A stretch of DNA of 64,000 nt from Roseomonas gilardii (GCF_001941945.1 NZ_CP015583.1:3800001-3864000), one strand, 5' to 3'. Shown: positions 1 through 9,947, counted from the first letter of the stretch. The notes: generated by a model not told the origin, from the letters alone. Translations and numbers: made by a program.

Positions 1-524
1 AAGACGAGGGAAAGGGCGATGAAGGCGTTGCCGATCCCGCCGCCCATGGCGCCCGAGATGGCGACCGCGAGCAGGATGGAGGGGAAGGCGTAGAAGACGT
101 CCATCACCCGCATGATCAGCGTGTTGGTGCGGCCTCCGACGAGGCCCGCCAGCACGCCCAGCCCGCCGCCGACCGCAGTGGCGATGGCCACGGGGACGAA
201 GCCCATCAGCAGCGTCAGCCGCCCGCCATAGAGGAGGCGGGAGAGCATGTCGCGCCCGAGTTCGTCCGTGCCCAGCGTATGGCCCATGTAGCCGGGGGGC
301 TTGAGCCGGCGGACGATGCTTTCCTTGTAGGGATCGAAGGGCGCCAGCCAGGGCGCCGCCACGGCCAGCAGGATGATGGTCAGCAGGACCAGGCCAAAGA
401 AGAGGGTCACGTAGTCGTAGCGCAGGCGGTAGCCGACGGTGCCCCAGTAGCCGCGGACCTTGGGCAGGCCGATGCTGTCCGGAATGGCCGTGGGGGAGGT
501 CCGGCCGGCGGTGGTGCTGCTCAT
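1..524 (-). CDS. DppC-like ABC transporter permease (3' end outside window)
   Basis: Inner-membrane permease of a peptide/nickel/opine-type ABC importer. Only the first 174 codons are present; the gene runs off the left edge. The visible part has a soluble N-terminus, a first membrane segment (LFFGLVLLTIILLAVAAPWL) and the family motif GTDELGRDMLSRLLYGGR just before the permease core. The EAA loop that contacts the ATPase would lie outside the window. It starts 13 nt after the DppB-like gene, so the two are co-transcribed with the upstream binding protein. The ATPase genes are presumably further left. Confidence 0.85.
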   Translation of the reverse strand, partial: MSSTTAGRTSPTAIPDSIGLPKVRGYWGTVGYRLRYDYVTLFFGLVLLTIILLAVAAPWLAPFDPYKESIVRRLKPPGYMGHTLGTDELGRDMLSRLLYGGRLTLLMGFVPVAIATAVGGGLGVLAGLVGGRTNTLIMRVMDVFYAFPSILLAVAISGAMGGGIGNAFIALSLV

Positions 525-537
525 GGCGCCGCTCTCC

Positions 538-1485
538 TCAGACACGCTTGATTCGGGGGTCGATGGCGGTCTGCACCAGATCGACCGTGAGGTTGGTCAC
601 CACGAAGATCATGGCCAGCACCAGGATCGTGCCCTGGAGCACGGGGATGTCGCGCGTCAGGATCGCCTTGCTCAGCAGGAAGCCGGTGCCTGGCCAGGCG
701 AAGACCGTCTCGACCAGGATGGAGCCGCCCATCAGCGCGCCGAACTGCAGCCCCATCACCGCCAGGATCGGCGGCAAGGCGTTCTTCAGCACGTGTCGGA
801 TCGCCTTGCTTTCCGGCAGTCCGTTGGCACGCAGCGTGGTGACGAATTCCTGCGCCATCACCTCGGTGATCGCGGAGCGGGCGGTGCGGGCGATGATGCC
901 GACCGGGATCATCGACAGGGTGATCACCGGCAGGATCATGAAGGGCAAGGTGCTCCAGCCGATCGAGGCGGAGCCGCCCGGCCCCATGCCGGAGGCGGGC
1001 AGGATCTGCGCCTCCACCGAGAAGAGGATCACCAGCACGATGCCGAGCCAGTAGTTCGGCACCGAGACGCCGAGGATGGCGGTGCCGGTGACCATCCGGT
1101 CCAGCCAGCTTCCGGCGCGGTAGCCGGCGATGGCGCCCAGCGCGATGGCCACCGGGAAAGCGATCAGCACCGCGAGCAGGGAGAGCAGCACGGTGTTGCC
1201 GAGGGAGCGCAGGATCTCCTCCAGCACCGGGCGCCCCGTGGCGATGGAACGCCCGAGATCGCCCGTCAGCACGCTGCCGAGCCAGGAGAGGTACTGGACC
1301 GGCAGAGGCCGATCGAGGCCGTAGAGCGCCTTCAGCTTCGCGACCGTCTCGGCATCGGCGTCCGGCGGCAGCATGGTCTGCAAGGGGTCGCCGGGCGCCA
1401 GATAGACCAGCAGGAAGCAGATGATGGACACGCCCAGCGCGATCGGCAGGACGGCCAGCAGACGGCGTTGGACGTAGACCAGCAT
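538..1485 (-). CDS. DppB-like ABC transporter permease
   Basis: 315-residue integral membrane permease, the usual length for DppB/OppB. The N-terminal membrane anchor (RRLLAVLPIALGVSIICFLL) is followed by the typical PGDP motif and GLDRPLPVQYLSWL. The EAA-type loop region (KNALPPILAVMGLQFGALMG) and the terminal motif VETVFAWPGTGFLLSKAI are present. It lies 13 nt downstream of the binding-protein gene and 13 nt upstream of the DppC-like gene, forming one operon. The substrate cannot be read from the permease; the neighbouring amidases suggest an amide or peptide. Confidence 0.9.
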   Translation of the reverse strand: MLVYVQRRLLAVLPIALGVSIICFLLVYLAPGDPLQTMLPPDADAETVAKLKALYGLDRPLPVQYLSWLGSVLTGDLGRSIATGRPVLEEILRSLGNTVLLSLLAVLIAFPVAIALGAIAGYRAGSWLDRMVTGTAILGVSVPNYWLGIVLVILFSVEAQILPASGMGPGGSASIGWSTLPFMILPVITLSMIPVGIIARTARSAITEVMAQEFVTTLRANGLPESKAIRHVLKNALPPILAVMGLQFGALMGGSILVETVFAWPGTGFLLSKAILTRDIPVLQGTILVLAMIFVVTNLTVDLVQTAIDPRIKRV

Positions 1486-1498
1486 GGAACTCTGTCCC

Positions 1499-3118
1499 TC
1501 AGGGCTGCACGGTGACTTGCGTCAGGTCCTGGAACCAGCTCTGCGCCTGCACGAATCCCTTCACCTTGGGCGACAGGGCGCGCGGGTTCAGGTCATGTGC
1601 CACCCAGATCATCACGGCCTGCTCGTTCATGCGCTCGTGGACCTTGGTCAGGATCGGCAGACGCTTCTCCGGGTCGAAGGTGTTCATGGCCTCCGCGACC
1701 AGCTGATCGACTTGCGGGTCCTCGAAATGCCCCCAGTTGCTGCCTGCCGGCGACCACTGCGACTTCATGATGAAGCGGAACATCCCGTTGAACGGGTCCT
1801 GCGTCGCGCGGGTGATGTTGATGCCGTTGATGTCGTGGTGCTTGTCCACGCCCTCGCGGCCCACCTGCAGCAGCGCGTTCCAGTCCATGACCTGAAGGTT
1901 GACCTTGAAGCCGACCTCCTCCAGCTGCGCCTTCACCAGCTCGTTCATCGGCAGCGGCTGCATCTGACCGGAGCCGGAGGTAGAGATGGCGAAGGTGACG
2001 TTGCAGGGGACGCAGCCGGCCTCCTTCAGCAGCGCCTTGGCCTTGTCCGGATTGTACTCGTACTTCACCGGCTTGCCGTAATAGGCGGTGGAGGGCGGCA
2101 CGGTGGCGTAGCCCGGCAAGGCGACGCCGCCCAGCATCTCCACCATATCATCCCGGTTCAGCGCGTAGTTGGCCGCCTGCCGCACCCGGATGTCGTTGAA
2201 GGGCTTGTCCACGAAATTGAGCTGGTAGGCCCAGTTATGCGGATAGGCATTGGTGATCACCTGCATGCCCGAGGATTTCAGGCGGGGGATGGTGTCGGGC
2301 GCCGGGGCCTCGATCCAGTCCACCTGTCCGGAAAGCAGCGAAGCGGTGCGCGTCGATGCCTCCGGCATCGGCAGCAGCACCAGCCGGTCCTGCTTCGGGA
2401 CACGGGCCTTGTCCCAGTACTCCTTGTTCGCCACCAGCTCCAGCCGCTCGCCCGGCACCATGCGGGAGAAGCGGTAGGGGCCCGTGCCCGAGGGATTCTT
2501 GGCGAAGGCGTTGGCGTCGTTCTTCAGCTCCTCCGCACGGGCGGGGCTGACCATCATCAGGAAGGACAGGTTGTAGGGAAAGATGCTGTCCGGCTGCTTG
2601 GTGGTGAAGGCGACGGTGTAGTCGTCGATCTGCTCGACGCCCGCGAAGTTGGTCAGGTAGCTGCGGGCGAAGGCGAATTGCTGTGCATTGAACTGGGGCG
2701 CGCCCTCCTTGGTCATGCGCTCCATGTTCCAGACCACCGACTTCGCGTTGAAGTCACTCCCGTCGTGGAACTTCACACCCTTGCGGAGGGTGAAGATCCA
2801 GCGTCGGCTGTTGTTGGGGTCGATGTGCCATTCGGTGGCCAAGCCCGGCTTGATATCGGCGATCTTGTCGCCCTTCGACAGGTCCCAGAGGATCAGGGAG
2901 TCGTAGAGGTTGTAGCCGACGAAGCGCCAGCCCTCGAAGCCCTGGTCCGGCATGCCAGCGGTGAGCGGGATGTCGCCCGCCGTCATGGCCACACGCAGTA
3001 CGCTTTCCGCCGAGGCGGGCGCCACGGTGCCCAGCAGCGTGGTCATCAGGCCCAGGGTGACGCCGAAACGGGTCGCACACAGCCGCGTCGCACCCAGGCG
3101 CAGGGATGGCACCGTCAT
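1499..3118 (-). CDS. Extracellular solute-binding protein, family 5 (DppA-like)
   Basis: 539-residue periplasmic binding protein of the peptide/nickel class, first gene of the importer operon. An N-terminal export signal (about residues 1-38, ending near APASA) precedes the mature part. The family pattern is clear: LATEWHIDPNN, TLRKGVKFHDGSDF around residues 100-120, GTGPYRFSRMVPGERLELV in the middle, and the domain around VRQAANYALNRDDMVEM. The gene is divergent from the amidase module starting at 3483, with a 364-bp gap between them, so the imported compound may be an amidase substrate; that link is inference. Confidence 0.9.
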   Translation of the reverse strand: MTVPSLRLGATRLCATRFGVTLGLMTTLLGTVAPASAESVLRVAMTAGDIPLTAGMPDQGFEGWRFVGYNLYDSLILWDLSKGDKIADIKPGLATEWHIDPNNSRRWIFTLRKGVKFHDGSDFNAKSVVWNMERMTKEGAPQFNAQQFAFARSYLTNFAGVEQIDDYTVAFTTKQPDSIFPYNLSFLMMVSPARAEELKNDANAFAKNPSGTGPYRFSRMVPGERLELVANKEYWDKARVPKQDRLVLLPMPEASTRTASLLSGQVDWIEAPAPDTIPRLKSSGMQVITNAYPHNWAYQLNFVDKPFNDIRVRQAANYALNRDDMVEMLGGVALPGYATVPPSTAYYGKPVKYEYNPDKAKALLKEAGCVPCNVTFAISTSGSGQMQPLPMNELVKAQLEEVGFKVNLQVMDWNALLQVGREGVDKHHDINGINITRATQDPFNGMFRFIMKSQWSPAGSNWGHFEDPQVDQLVAEAMNTFDPEKRLPILTKVHERMNEQAVMIWVAHDLNPRALSPKVKGFVQAQSWFQDLTQVTVQP

Positions 3119-3482
3119 CTTCTCTCCTTGTCCCGGCAGGACGGATCGGAATCTCTGCTTTCCGTGTCAGCAATCGCCGTGCCAGATTTCGCGCGACGCG
3201 GCCGGCCAGGGCAGCACGCAACGCCGACGCGGGACGGGCCGCGATCCGTGCCGTGCCGGGCGGCATTTCACCCGGCGGGAATGCCACAGCGCGCGGCAGA
3301 TGCGCGCCGATGTCCCACAGCGCGCGCCGCTTATGACGCCAGAACAACGGCTTTCATCCTTGTCCAGCACTGGGAGCATGGAAAATCCTGCCATTTCTTT
3401 GGGCGCGACAGACCGGCGGCGCGGACGTAACCTCGTGCCGTTCCTCCCTTGGCCTGACAGGCCCCTGCCGGAGTCTCTCCCC
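3119..3482. other. Divergent intergenic region
   Basis: 364 bp between the leftward importer operon and the rightward amidase operon. It must hold both promoters. I see no convincing -35/-10 pair, no clear palindrome and no conserved small ORF. A good ribosome site (GGAG, about 9 nt before the ATG) supports the start at 3483. Confidence 0.5.
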
Positions 3483-3686
3483 ATGACGACCGAAACCGAT
3501 CCCGAACTGGATATGGCGCTCGCGCGCGCCGGTATCACCCTGCCGCCGGGACGCTATGCCGGCGTGCTCGCCACCCATCGCGACCTGCAGAAGATGATGC
3601 CGATCCTGCGCCAGCCGCGCACCGCCGCGGCCGAGCCGGCGGGGATCTATGTGCTGGACACCATCACGCGGGAGCAGGCGCCGTGA
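3483..3686 (+). CDS. AtzG/GatC-like small amidase companion subunit
   Basis: 67-residue acidic protein. The pattern around LARAGITLPPGRYAGVLATH followed by a short helix and an EPAGIYVL tail resembles the AtzG-like family (DUF4089), small proteins that bind and stabilise amidase-signature enzymes much as GatC binds GatA. Its stop overlaps the GTG start of the amidase (GTGA), so the two are translationally coupled. A longer reading frame extends upstream, but the ATG at 3483 has a good ribosome site and begins the family-like part. A second companion of similar design precedes the other amidase (6818-7030). The family call is by pattern only. Confidence 0.7.
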   Translation: MTTETDPELDMALARAGITLPPGRYAGVLATHRDLQKMMPILRQPRTAAAEPAGIYVLDTITREQAP

Positions 3687-5098
3687 ACGACGCGAAGCTG
3701 GAAGACCTCTCCATCGCCGAGGCCGGGGCGAAGCTGCGCGACGGCAGCCTGACCTCCGCCGCCCTGACGCACCATGCACTGGACCGGATCGCGAAGCTCG
3801 ATGGCGCCCTGCATGCCTTCGTGCTGGTCACGGAGGAACGCGCCATGGCCGATGCGGCCAGGGCCGATGCCGAGCTCGCCGCCGGCACCGATCGCGGGCC
3901 GATGCACGGCATCCCCTATGCGCTGAAGGACATCTACGACACCGCCGGCATCCGCACGACATGCCATTCCAAGCTGCTGATCGACAATGTCCCCACCGAG
4001 GACAGCGTCGTGGCGGCGAAGCTCGCCGCGGGCGGCGGCGTGCTGCTGGGCAAGCTGGCGACGCATGAATTCGCCATGGGCGGGCCGAGCTTCGACCTCC
4101 CCTTCCCGCCCGCGCGCAATCCCTGGAACACCGACCACATCACCGGCGGTTCCTCCTCCGGCTCCGGCGCCGCCGTCGCCGCCGGCCTGGTGCGCATGGC
4201 AATGGGCTCCGACACCGGCGGATCGATCCGCGGTCCCGCGGCCTATTGCGGCACGGTGGGCCTCAAGCCGACCTATGGGCTGATCAGCCGGCGCGGCGTC
4301 TTCCCGCTTTCCTACACGCTCGACCATTGCGGCCCGCTGACGCGCAGCGTCGAGGATGCGGCGATCACCACCGAGATGCTGGCGGGCTTCGACCCGCTCG
4401 ACCCCGCGAGCGCCGACAAGCCGGTCGTCGATCTGCGCAGCGGGCTGGAGGATGGCGTCGCGGGCCTGCGCGTCGGCATGCCGCGCAACCTCTACCGCGA
4501 TGCCGAAGGGCTTTCGCCCGAGGTCTATGACGCGATCGAGCGTGTCGGACAGGCACTGGAAGCGGCGGGCGCGATCGTCGAGGAGGTCACGCTTCCCGAC
4601 TATTCCCTCTTCAATGCCTGCGGCCGCGTGATCCTGACCGCCGAGGCCTTCGCCATCCACGAGAAGGACCTGCGCGAGCGGCCGCAGGATTACGGCGAAC
4701 TCTTCCTCATGCGGATCGTCACCGGTGCCGCGATCAGCAGCGCGGACTACATCCAGGCTCAGCGCCTGCGCCGCGAACTCTCCATGGCGGTGAACCGCGA
4801 GGCGCTGAAGACGTACGACGTGCTGCTCACCGCCTGCGCCCTCGGCCCGGCCCCCGCCTTCGCCGACTGCCCGCCGGACCGCCCCATGTTCTGGCCGATC
4901 CAGACCATGCCCTTCAACGTCACGGGCAATCCGGCCCTTTCCATGCCGGCCGGCCTCTCCGCCTCCGGCCTGCCGCTCTCCGCCCAGATCGTCGGCCGCC
5001 CCTTCGACGAGGCCACACTCCTCCGCGTCGGCCGCGCCGTCGAGAAAGCCACGGCCCACTGGGGCGCCACCGCTCCGGCTCTGCTCGCGGCTGAATGA
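3683..5098 (+). CDS. Amidase signature family hydrolase
   Basis: 471-residue amidase (AS superfamily), likely cytoplasmic. The Ser-cisSer-Lys triad is visible: Lys82 in YALKDIYDTAGI, the cis-serine in GGSSSGSG (Ser157/158) and the nucleophile Ser181 in SDTGGSIRGPA. Length and motif spacing match aryl/aliphatic amidases and AtzE/GatA-like enzymes. It starts with GTG overlapping the stop of the small companion. The neighbouring gene encodes a second amidase in convergent orientation. Hydrolysis of a carboxamide is well supported; the actual substrate is unknown. A GatA role is unlikely because no gatB lies nearby. Confidence 0.9.
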   Translation: MNDAKLEDLSIAEAGAKLRDGSLTSAALTHHALDRIAKLDGALHAFVLVTEERAMADAARADAELAAGTDRGPMHGIPYALKDIYDTAGIRTTCHSKLLIDNVPTEDSVVAAKLAAGGGVLLGKLATHEFAMGGPSFDLPFPPARNPWNTDHITGGSSSGSGAAVAAGLVRMAMGSDTGGSIRGPAAYCGTVGLKPTYGLISRRGVFPLSYTLDHCGPLTRSVEDAAITTEMLAGFDPLDPASADKPVVDLRSGLEDGVAGLRVGMPRNLYRDAEGLSPEVYDAIERVGQALEAAGAIVEEVTLPDYSLFNACGRVILTAEAFAIHEKDLRERPQDYGELFLMRIVTGAAISSADYIQAQRLRRELSMAVNREALKTYDVLLTACALGPAPAFADCPPDRPMFWPIQTMPFNVTGNPALSMPAGLSASGLPLSAQIVGRPFDEATLLRVGRAVEKATAHWGATAPALLAAE

Positions 5099-5102
5099 TC
5101 TG

Positions 5103-5364
5103 GCCTGGGAACCGGGAGGCTCTGCCTCCCGGACCCTTTGCTGAAGAAGGGGCCGCTCAGGGGGATAGTATCCCCCTGAGACCCCGCCATGAGCGCTCCG
5201 CGAGGAGGGGATTCCCGCCGTTGCGCCAATAGCGACCGGTGTCCTGTTCCCCCTCCTCGCGGAGCGCTCATAGGGTTCCCATGGGGGCGAAGCACTGCTT
5301 CGCCCGTCCCTGGGCGGGTGGGTTTCAGGGAGGGCAGAGCCCTCCCTGGACCCGGCCCGATCAC
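5103..5364. repeat. Intergenic repeat, subtype A, copy 1
   Basis: Non-coding element between two convergent amidase genes. It has an internal perfect 21-bp inverted repeat (5190-5210 and 5250-5270, TGAGCGCTCCGCGAGGAGGG core) with a 39-nt spacer. The outer ends are hairpins in opposite orientation: GGGAGGCTCTGCCTCCC on the left and GGAGGGCAGAGCCCTCC on the right. A second copy lies at 13676-13913 and shares the arms, the spacer end GCGACCGGTGTCCTGT and the flanking hairpins. Probably a REPIN/MITE-like element acting as a bidirectional terminator. Confidence 0.8.
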
Positions 5365-6821
5365 CCAGCGCCGAGCGCCGGCACGCGGTTGTGCCAGTCG
5401 GTGTCGCGCTGGTAGGCGTCGCCGATGGTCATGAGGCGGGCCTCGGCGAAGGGGCGGCCGACGAGCTGGAGGCCGACGGGCAGGCCGCGATCGTCGAAGC
5501 CGCAATGCACGCTCAGCCCGGGCAGGCCGAGATAGTTGATCGGCCGCGTGTTCTGCGTGATCAGGCCGAAGCGGCGGATGGCCTCGGGGTCGCCGCCGTC
5601 GATGCGGCATTCCGCGCGCGTCGGGATCTTGCGCGGGATGGTGGGCATGGCGAGCACGTCCACCTGCGAGAAGACCTCGTCGCAGAAGGCCTTGAGCACC
5701 GGGCCGCGCCGGCTCAGCGCCTCGATGTAGTAGCTGGCCGGGATGGCATAGCCCGGGAACATGCGGCCGCTGAGGTGGCTGGCGTAGTCGCCCGGGCGTT
5801 CGCGCATCCAGTTGGCGTGGATGGTCGGACCCTCGCTGCGGCTGACGACGGAGCCGTAGGTCAGGACCTGTTCCATTACCGGCAGGCGGATGCGGGTGAC
5901 GGTGGCGCCGCGGCCACGCAGCACCTCGATCGAGGCCTCGAAGGCGGCCAGGATGTCCGGGTCGGCGCCGTCGAGGAACCAGGTTTCCGCCACGCCGATG
6001 CGCTGGCCGCGTAGGTCGCCAGTCAGCGCGGCCTCGTAGTCGGGCACCGGCTCCTTTGCGCTGGTCGGGTCCTTCGGATCATGGCCGGCGATGACGCCCA
6101 TCACCCGGGCGCAGTCGCGCACGGTGCGCACCAGTGGGCCGACATTGTCGCAGGAGAAGGAGAGCGGCATCACGCCGTGGCGGCTGACGCGGGTCTGCGT
6201 CGGCTTGAGGCCCACCACGCCGCAGGCCGAGGCGGGCAGGCGGATCGAGCCGCCGGTGTCGGAGCCGAGCGCCATGAAGGCGAAGCGGGCGGAGACGGCG
6301 GCGCCGGAGCCGGAGGAGGACCCGCCGGTGATGTAGTCGCCGTTCCAGGGGTTCAGGCAGTCGCCGAAATGCTGGTTGTGACCGGTCGGATTCTGCGCGA
6401 ACTCCGCCATGTTGAGGCCGCCCATGGTGATGGCGCCGGCACCTTCGAGCCGCTCGATCACGGTCGCGGTGTAGTCGGGCCGGAAGTCGCCGCGGATGGC
6501 GGAGCCACAGGTCGAGAGCTTGCCGGCCTTGTAGTACATGTCCTTGTGCGCCATCGGCACGCCGGCCAGCGGGCCGGAGGCGGTGCCGGCGGCGCGGGCC
6601 TTGTCGGCGGCGTCGGCGGCCTCCAGCGCGGCCTCGCGCTCGATCCAGGTGGTGGCATTGACCGCCGGCTCATGCGCCTCGATGCGGTCCAGGCAGGCCT
6701 GGGTCAGGGCGGTGGCGGTGACCTCGCCCCGGGCGAAGGCGTCGGCGGCCTCGGCGAGGCTCAGGCCGGCGAGACCCGCCGTGCTGGCCATTGGGGGAGC
6801 CATCGGCACGGCGTCCATCAC
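5361..6821 (-). CDS. Amidase signature family hydrolase (second)
   Basis: 486-residue amidase-signature enzyme, convergent with the amidase at 3683-5098. The triad is visible: Lys93 in MAHKDMYYKAG, the cis-serine in ITGGSSSGSGAA and the nucleophile in SDTGGSIRLPASACG. It overlaps the small companion gene upstream by 4 nt (ATGA), so the pair is translationally coupled. The two enzymes are homologous but not recent duplicates, since the regions outside the motifs differ. The substrate is not readable. The repeated amidase-plus-companion layout suggests both enzymes need a small partner. Confidence 0.9.
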   Translation of the reverse strand: MMDAVPMAPPMASTAGLAGLSLAEAADAFARGEVTATALTQACLDRIEAHEPAVNATTWIEREAALEAADAADKARAAGTASGPLAGVPMAHKDMYYKAGKLSTCGSAIRGDFRPDYTATVIERLEGAGAITMGGLNMAEFAQNPTGHNQHFGDCLNPWNGDYITGGSSSGSGAAVSARFAFMALGSDTGGSIRLPASACGVVGLKPTQTRVSRHGVMPLSFSCDNVGPLVRTVRDCARVMGVIAGHDPKDPTSAKEPVPDYEAALTGDLRGQRIGVAETWFLDGADPDILAAFEASIEVLRGRGATVTRIRLPVMEQVLTYGSVVSRSEGPTIHANWMRERPGDYASHLSGRMFPGYAIPASYYIEALSRRGPVLKAFCDEVFSQVDVLAMPTIPRKIPTRAECRIDGGDPEAIRRFGLITQNTRPINYLGLPGLSVHCGFDDRGLPVGLQLVGRPFAEARLMTIGDAYQRDTDWHNRVPALGAG

Positions 6822-7030
6822 GCGCGCTCCTTGCAGCTCTGCAGCGCCGCCTCGAAGGAGGAGGGCTCGTCCTCGAAGCGCAGCGTGCCGCGCAGCGCCT
6901 CGAAATCCGCGATCAGCTTCGGGATATCCATCGACGCCATCTGCCGGCCCGTCTCGTTGGGCAGCGCGACCCCCGTCCAGAGGCGAATATCCTCCGCCAC
7001 GCGCGTCACCAGGGCTTCGTCCATCGTCAC
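6818..7030 (-). CDS. Small amidase companion protein (AtzG-like)
   Basis: 70-residue acidic helical protein directly before, and overlapping by ATGA, the amidase at 5361-6821. Its layout parallels the 67-residue protein at 3483-3686: an acidic start, a ...TGVALP... turn, a central helix and an EPSSF tail. That matches the general design of AtzG/GatC-type subunits, though the similarity is too weak by eye to assign a family firmly. Role inferred: stabilising partner of the amidase. Confidence 0.6.
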   Translation of the reverse strand: MTMDEALVTRVAEDIRLWTGVALPNETGRQMASMDIPKLIADFEALRGTLRFEDEPSSFEAALQSCKERA

Positions 7031-7301
7031 TTTCCCCTCACTGCACAGGGCGGATCATCCCGCCTCGCGAACCTGCATCGCGTAGGTCCCCTCGCCCCGG
7101 CGCAGCGCGTGGAAGCAGTCGGCGGCGGCGCCTGCCACGGACTTCCGGTTGCGGGGCATTGCGCGGGTTCCGGCTCCTGTTGCGACGGGGCGGGAGACTG
7201 CGCCCGAATCAGCTGGGGCATGAGAGGCTAATCTCTCCTGTCGCGCGGCAAAAACCCCAACGGGGCAAAGAATTGCCGAAATTTTAGCCTCTATTTCTGA
7301 A

Positions 7302-7330
7302 ATTTGATGATCGAATGATCTTCATTTCAA
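7302..7330 (-). promoter_or_regulatory. Candidate promoter of the small companion/amidase operon
   Basis: On the minus strand, TTGAAA (7330-7325) is followed by a 17-nt spacer and TCAAAT (7307-7302), in the AT-rich island upstream of the companion gene. Matches to the housekeeping consensus are 5/6 and 4/6. A prediction only. Confidence 0.35.
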
Positions 7331-7334
7331 CGCT

Positions 7335-7354
7335 GAATTAGGAATGCCTAATTC
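7335..7354. promoter_or_regulatory. 20-bp palindrome, possible operator
   Basis: GAATTAGG-AATG-CCTAATTC is a perfect inverted repeat with 8-bp arms, immediately upstream of the candidate minus-strand promoter at 7302-7330. It may be a repressor or activator site for the amidase operon; no regulator gene is adjacent. Confidence 0.35.
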
Positions 7355-7420
7355 CGGGTCTATCCGGAAAGCCCGATCCGGCCTGCCCGTACTGGGGCGG
7401 CTTGACGGCGGAAACGAAAA

Positions 7421-7446
7421 GCCCCGCCAGGCGAACCGGGCGGGGC
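7421..7446 (-). terminator. Intrinsic terminator of rho
   Basis: GCCCCGCC (7421-7428) pairs with GGCGGGGC (7439-7446) across a 10-nt loop. Read on the minus strand, the hairpin is followed by TTTTCGTTTC. It lies 24 nt past the rho stop codon, so rho itself ends at a factor-independent terminator. Confidence 0.75.
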
Positions 7447-7470
7447 TGGAAAGGGAACCGGACAGTCCGG

Positions 7471-8754
<1,284 letters not shown>

Positions 8755-9126
8755 GCGGCGGACGTATCCGTCATCGACAGGGAGGGCGGGACCCTTCCCG
8801 GTGAGTCGTCCGGCTGGCGGTTGACCAAGCGATTGGCCAAGGGCAGGACGACTGTGTTGCCGGAACGGCGCGCCCGACTTACGAGAAGCGGCACGTCCGA
8901 CAATGTCCCGATGTGCGAGGAGGGAGAGCAGCGAAGGCCGGCAGGCCCGCCGCCCCTATGGGAAGCGGTGGGACAGATAAGGCTGGTTGCACCATCCGTC
9001 AATCAGAAATCGCGGATTTTGCAGGAAAAACGGGGGATTTCTGCCCGTCACCCCGCTTGCCGCCTCCGCCATGTCGTGGGAGGCCGGAAAAACCCGCCAT
9101 TCCCGAGCCACCCGGAGCCTGATCCC
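8755..9126. other. Divergent region between rho and the GNAT gene
   Basis: 372 bp holding the candidate rho promoter (8975-9002) and the rho leader of about 215 nt. No small gene is convincing on either strand. The ribosome site in front of the rho ATG is weak. Confidence 0.5.
8975..9002 (-). promoter_or_regulatory. Candidate promoter of rho
   Basis: On the minus strand, TTGACG (9002-8997) and TTATCT (8980-8975) are separated by 16 nt. This is the best housekeeping-type promoter upstream of rho and would give a 5' leader of roughly 215 nt. Confidence 0.45.
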
Positions 9127-9885
9127 TTGCCCGCCGAAGCCCCCGCCATCGATGTCCTGACCCTGGAGCGCGCGGCCCTGACCTCGGTTCCAGCGCCGCG
9201 CCTGGCCTGGGATGGGGGCTTCGTGCTTCGCGGCTTCCTGAATGGCACCGGACGGGCCAATGCCGCCTGCTCGCTCGACCCCTCCCCCGATCCCGGGCTG
9301 GAGGCGCGGCTGGACCGGATGGAGGCCGACTTCGCCCGGATGGGCCTGCCGGCCCGCTTCCGCTCCACCCCGCTCGATCCGCCGGGGCTGAAGCAGGCGC
9401 TGCTGGCGCGCGGCTATGCGGAGCATGAGGGGGCCTGCGTGATGGCCGGCCCGCTGCGGCCCCTGGCCGATTCGGCCGACACGGGCGTCGAGATCCTGGA
9501 CAACCCGGCGGAGGACTGGCTCGCCGTGCTGGCCACGGCGGAATACCAGACCGAGGCGCGCCGTGCGGAAAAGGCCGGCGGAGCCGCCATGCTGGCCCGC
9601 CCGGGCTGCTGGCTTCTGCTGCGGGAGGACGGGGTGCCGGCGGCCAGCGCGCATGTGGTCGCGGATGCGACGCTCTGCGGCCTCTTCGACGTGGCGACCG
9701 ATCCGCGCTTCCGCCGCCGGGGTCTGGCTCAGCGCGTCCTCGCAACCGGTGCGGCCTGGGCGGCGGGGCTGGGGGCGACGACCGCCTGGCTGCAGGTCTC
9801 GCCCTCCAACACCGGGGCACGGAACCTCTACGCCCGCCTCGGCCTGTCCGAGATCTACCGCTACACCTACTTCCTGCGGGACTGA
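9127..9885 (+). CDS. GNAT family N-acetyltransferase
   Basis: About 252 residues with a C-terminal GNAT fold. The acetyl-CoA-binding motif is visible as FDVATDPRFRRRGLAQRVL, followed by GATTAWLQVSPSNTGARNLY and the closing YRYTYFL strand typical of the family. The N-terminal half may be a degenerate second GNAT domain. The acceptor is unknown. Start uncertain: TTG at 9127 is used because the sequence upstream is unlike a protein; GTG at 9076 is the alternative. A hairpin terminator and a Pho box separate it from phnC, so it is not simply part of that operon, and it is longer than PhnO. Confidence 0.7.
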   Translation: MPAEAPAIDVLTLERAALTSVPAPRLAWDGGFVLRGFLNGTGRANAACSLDPSPDPGLEARLDRMEADFARMGLPARFRSTPLDPPGLKQALLARGYAEHEGACVMAGPLRPLADSADTGVEILDNPAEDWLAVLATAEYQTEARRAEKAGGAAMLARPGCWLLLREDGVPAASAHVVADATLCGLFDVATDPRFRRRGLAQRVLATGAAWAAGLGATTAWLQVSPSNTGARNLYARLGLSEIYRYTYFLRD

Positions 9886-9893
9886 GCCTCGCA

Positions 9894-9923
9894 ACCCGGC
9901 CATCTCCCCTCTCCTGGCCGGGT
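9894..9923 (+). terminator. Hairpin after the GNAT gene
   Basis: ACCCGGCCA (9894-9902) pairs with TGGCCGGGT (9915-9923), 9 bp with a 12-nt loop, starting 9 nt past the GNAT stop and lying before the phnC Pho box. There is no T-run, so Rho-assisted or weak termination is possible. Confidence 0.5.
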
Positions 9924-9947
9924 CCGGCAAACCATTCCGCCCGGGCT

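Larger units (their letters stand above)
7031..7470. other. Intergenic region between amidase operon and rho
   Basis: 440 bp containing, from the right: the rho terminator hairpin (7421-7446), a 20-bp palindrome (7335-7354), a candidate leftward promoter (7302-7330) and a clearly AT-richer stretch at about 7230-7350. The rest, 7031-7230, is GC-rich. No believable gene is seen on either strand. The leader of the amidase operon would be about 270 nt. Confidence 0.55.

Noticed and set aside
9127-9885. PhnO (aminoalkylphosphonate acetyltransferase) as identity of the GNAT gene before phnC
   Set aside because: It is about 250 residues rather than about 145 and is separated from phnC by a terminator-like hairpin and a Pho box; kept as a generic GNAT.
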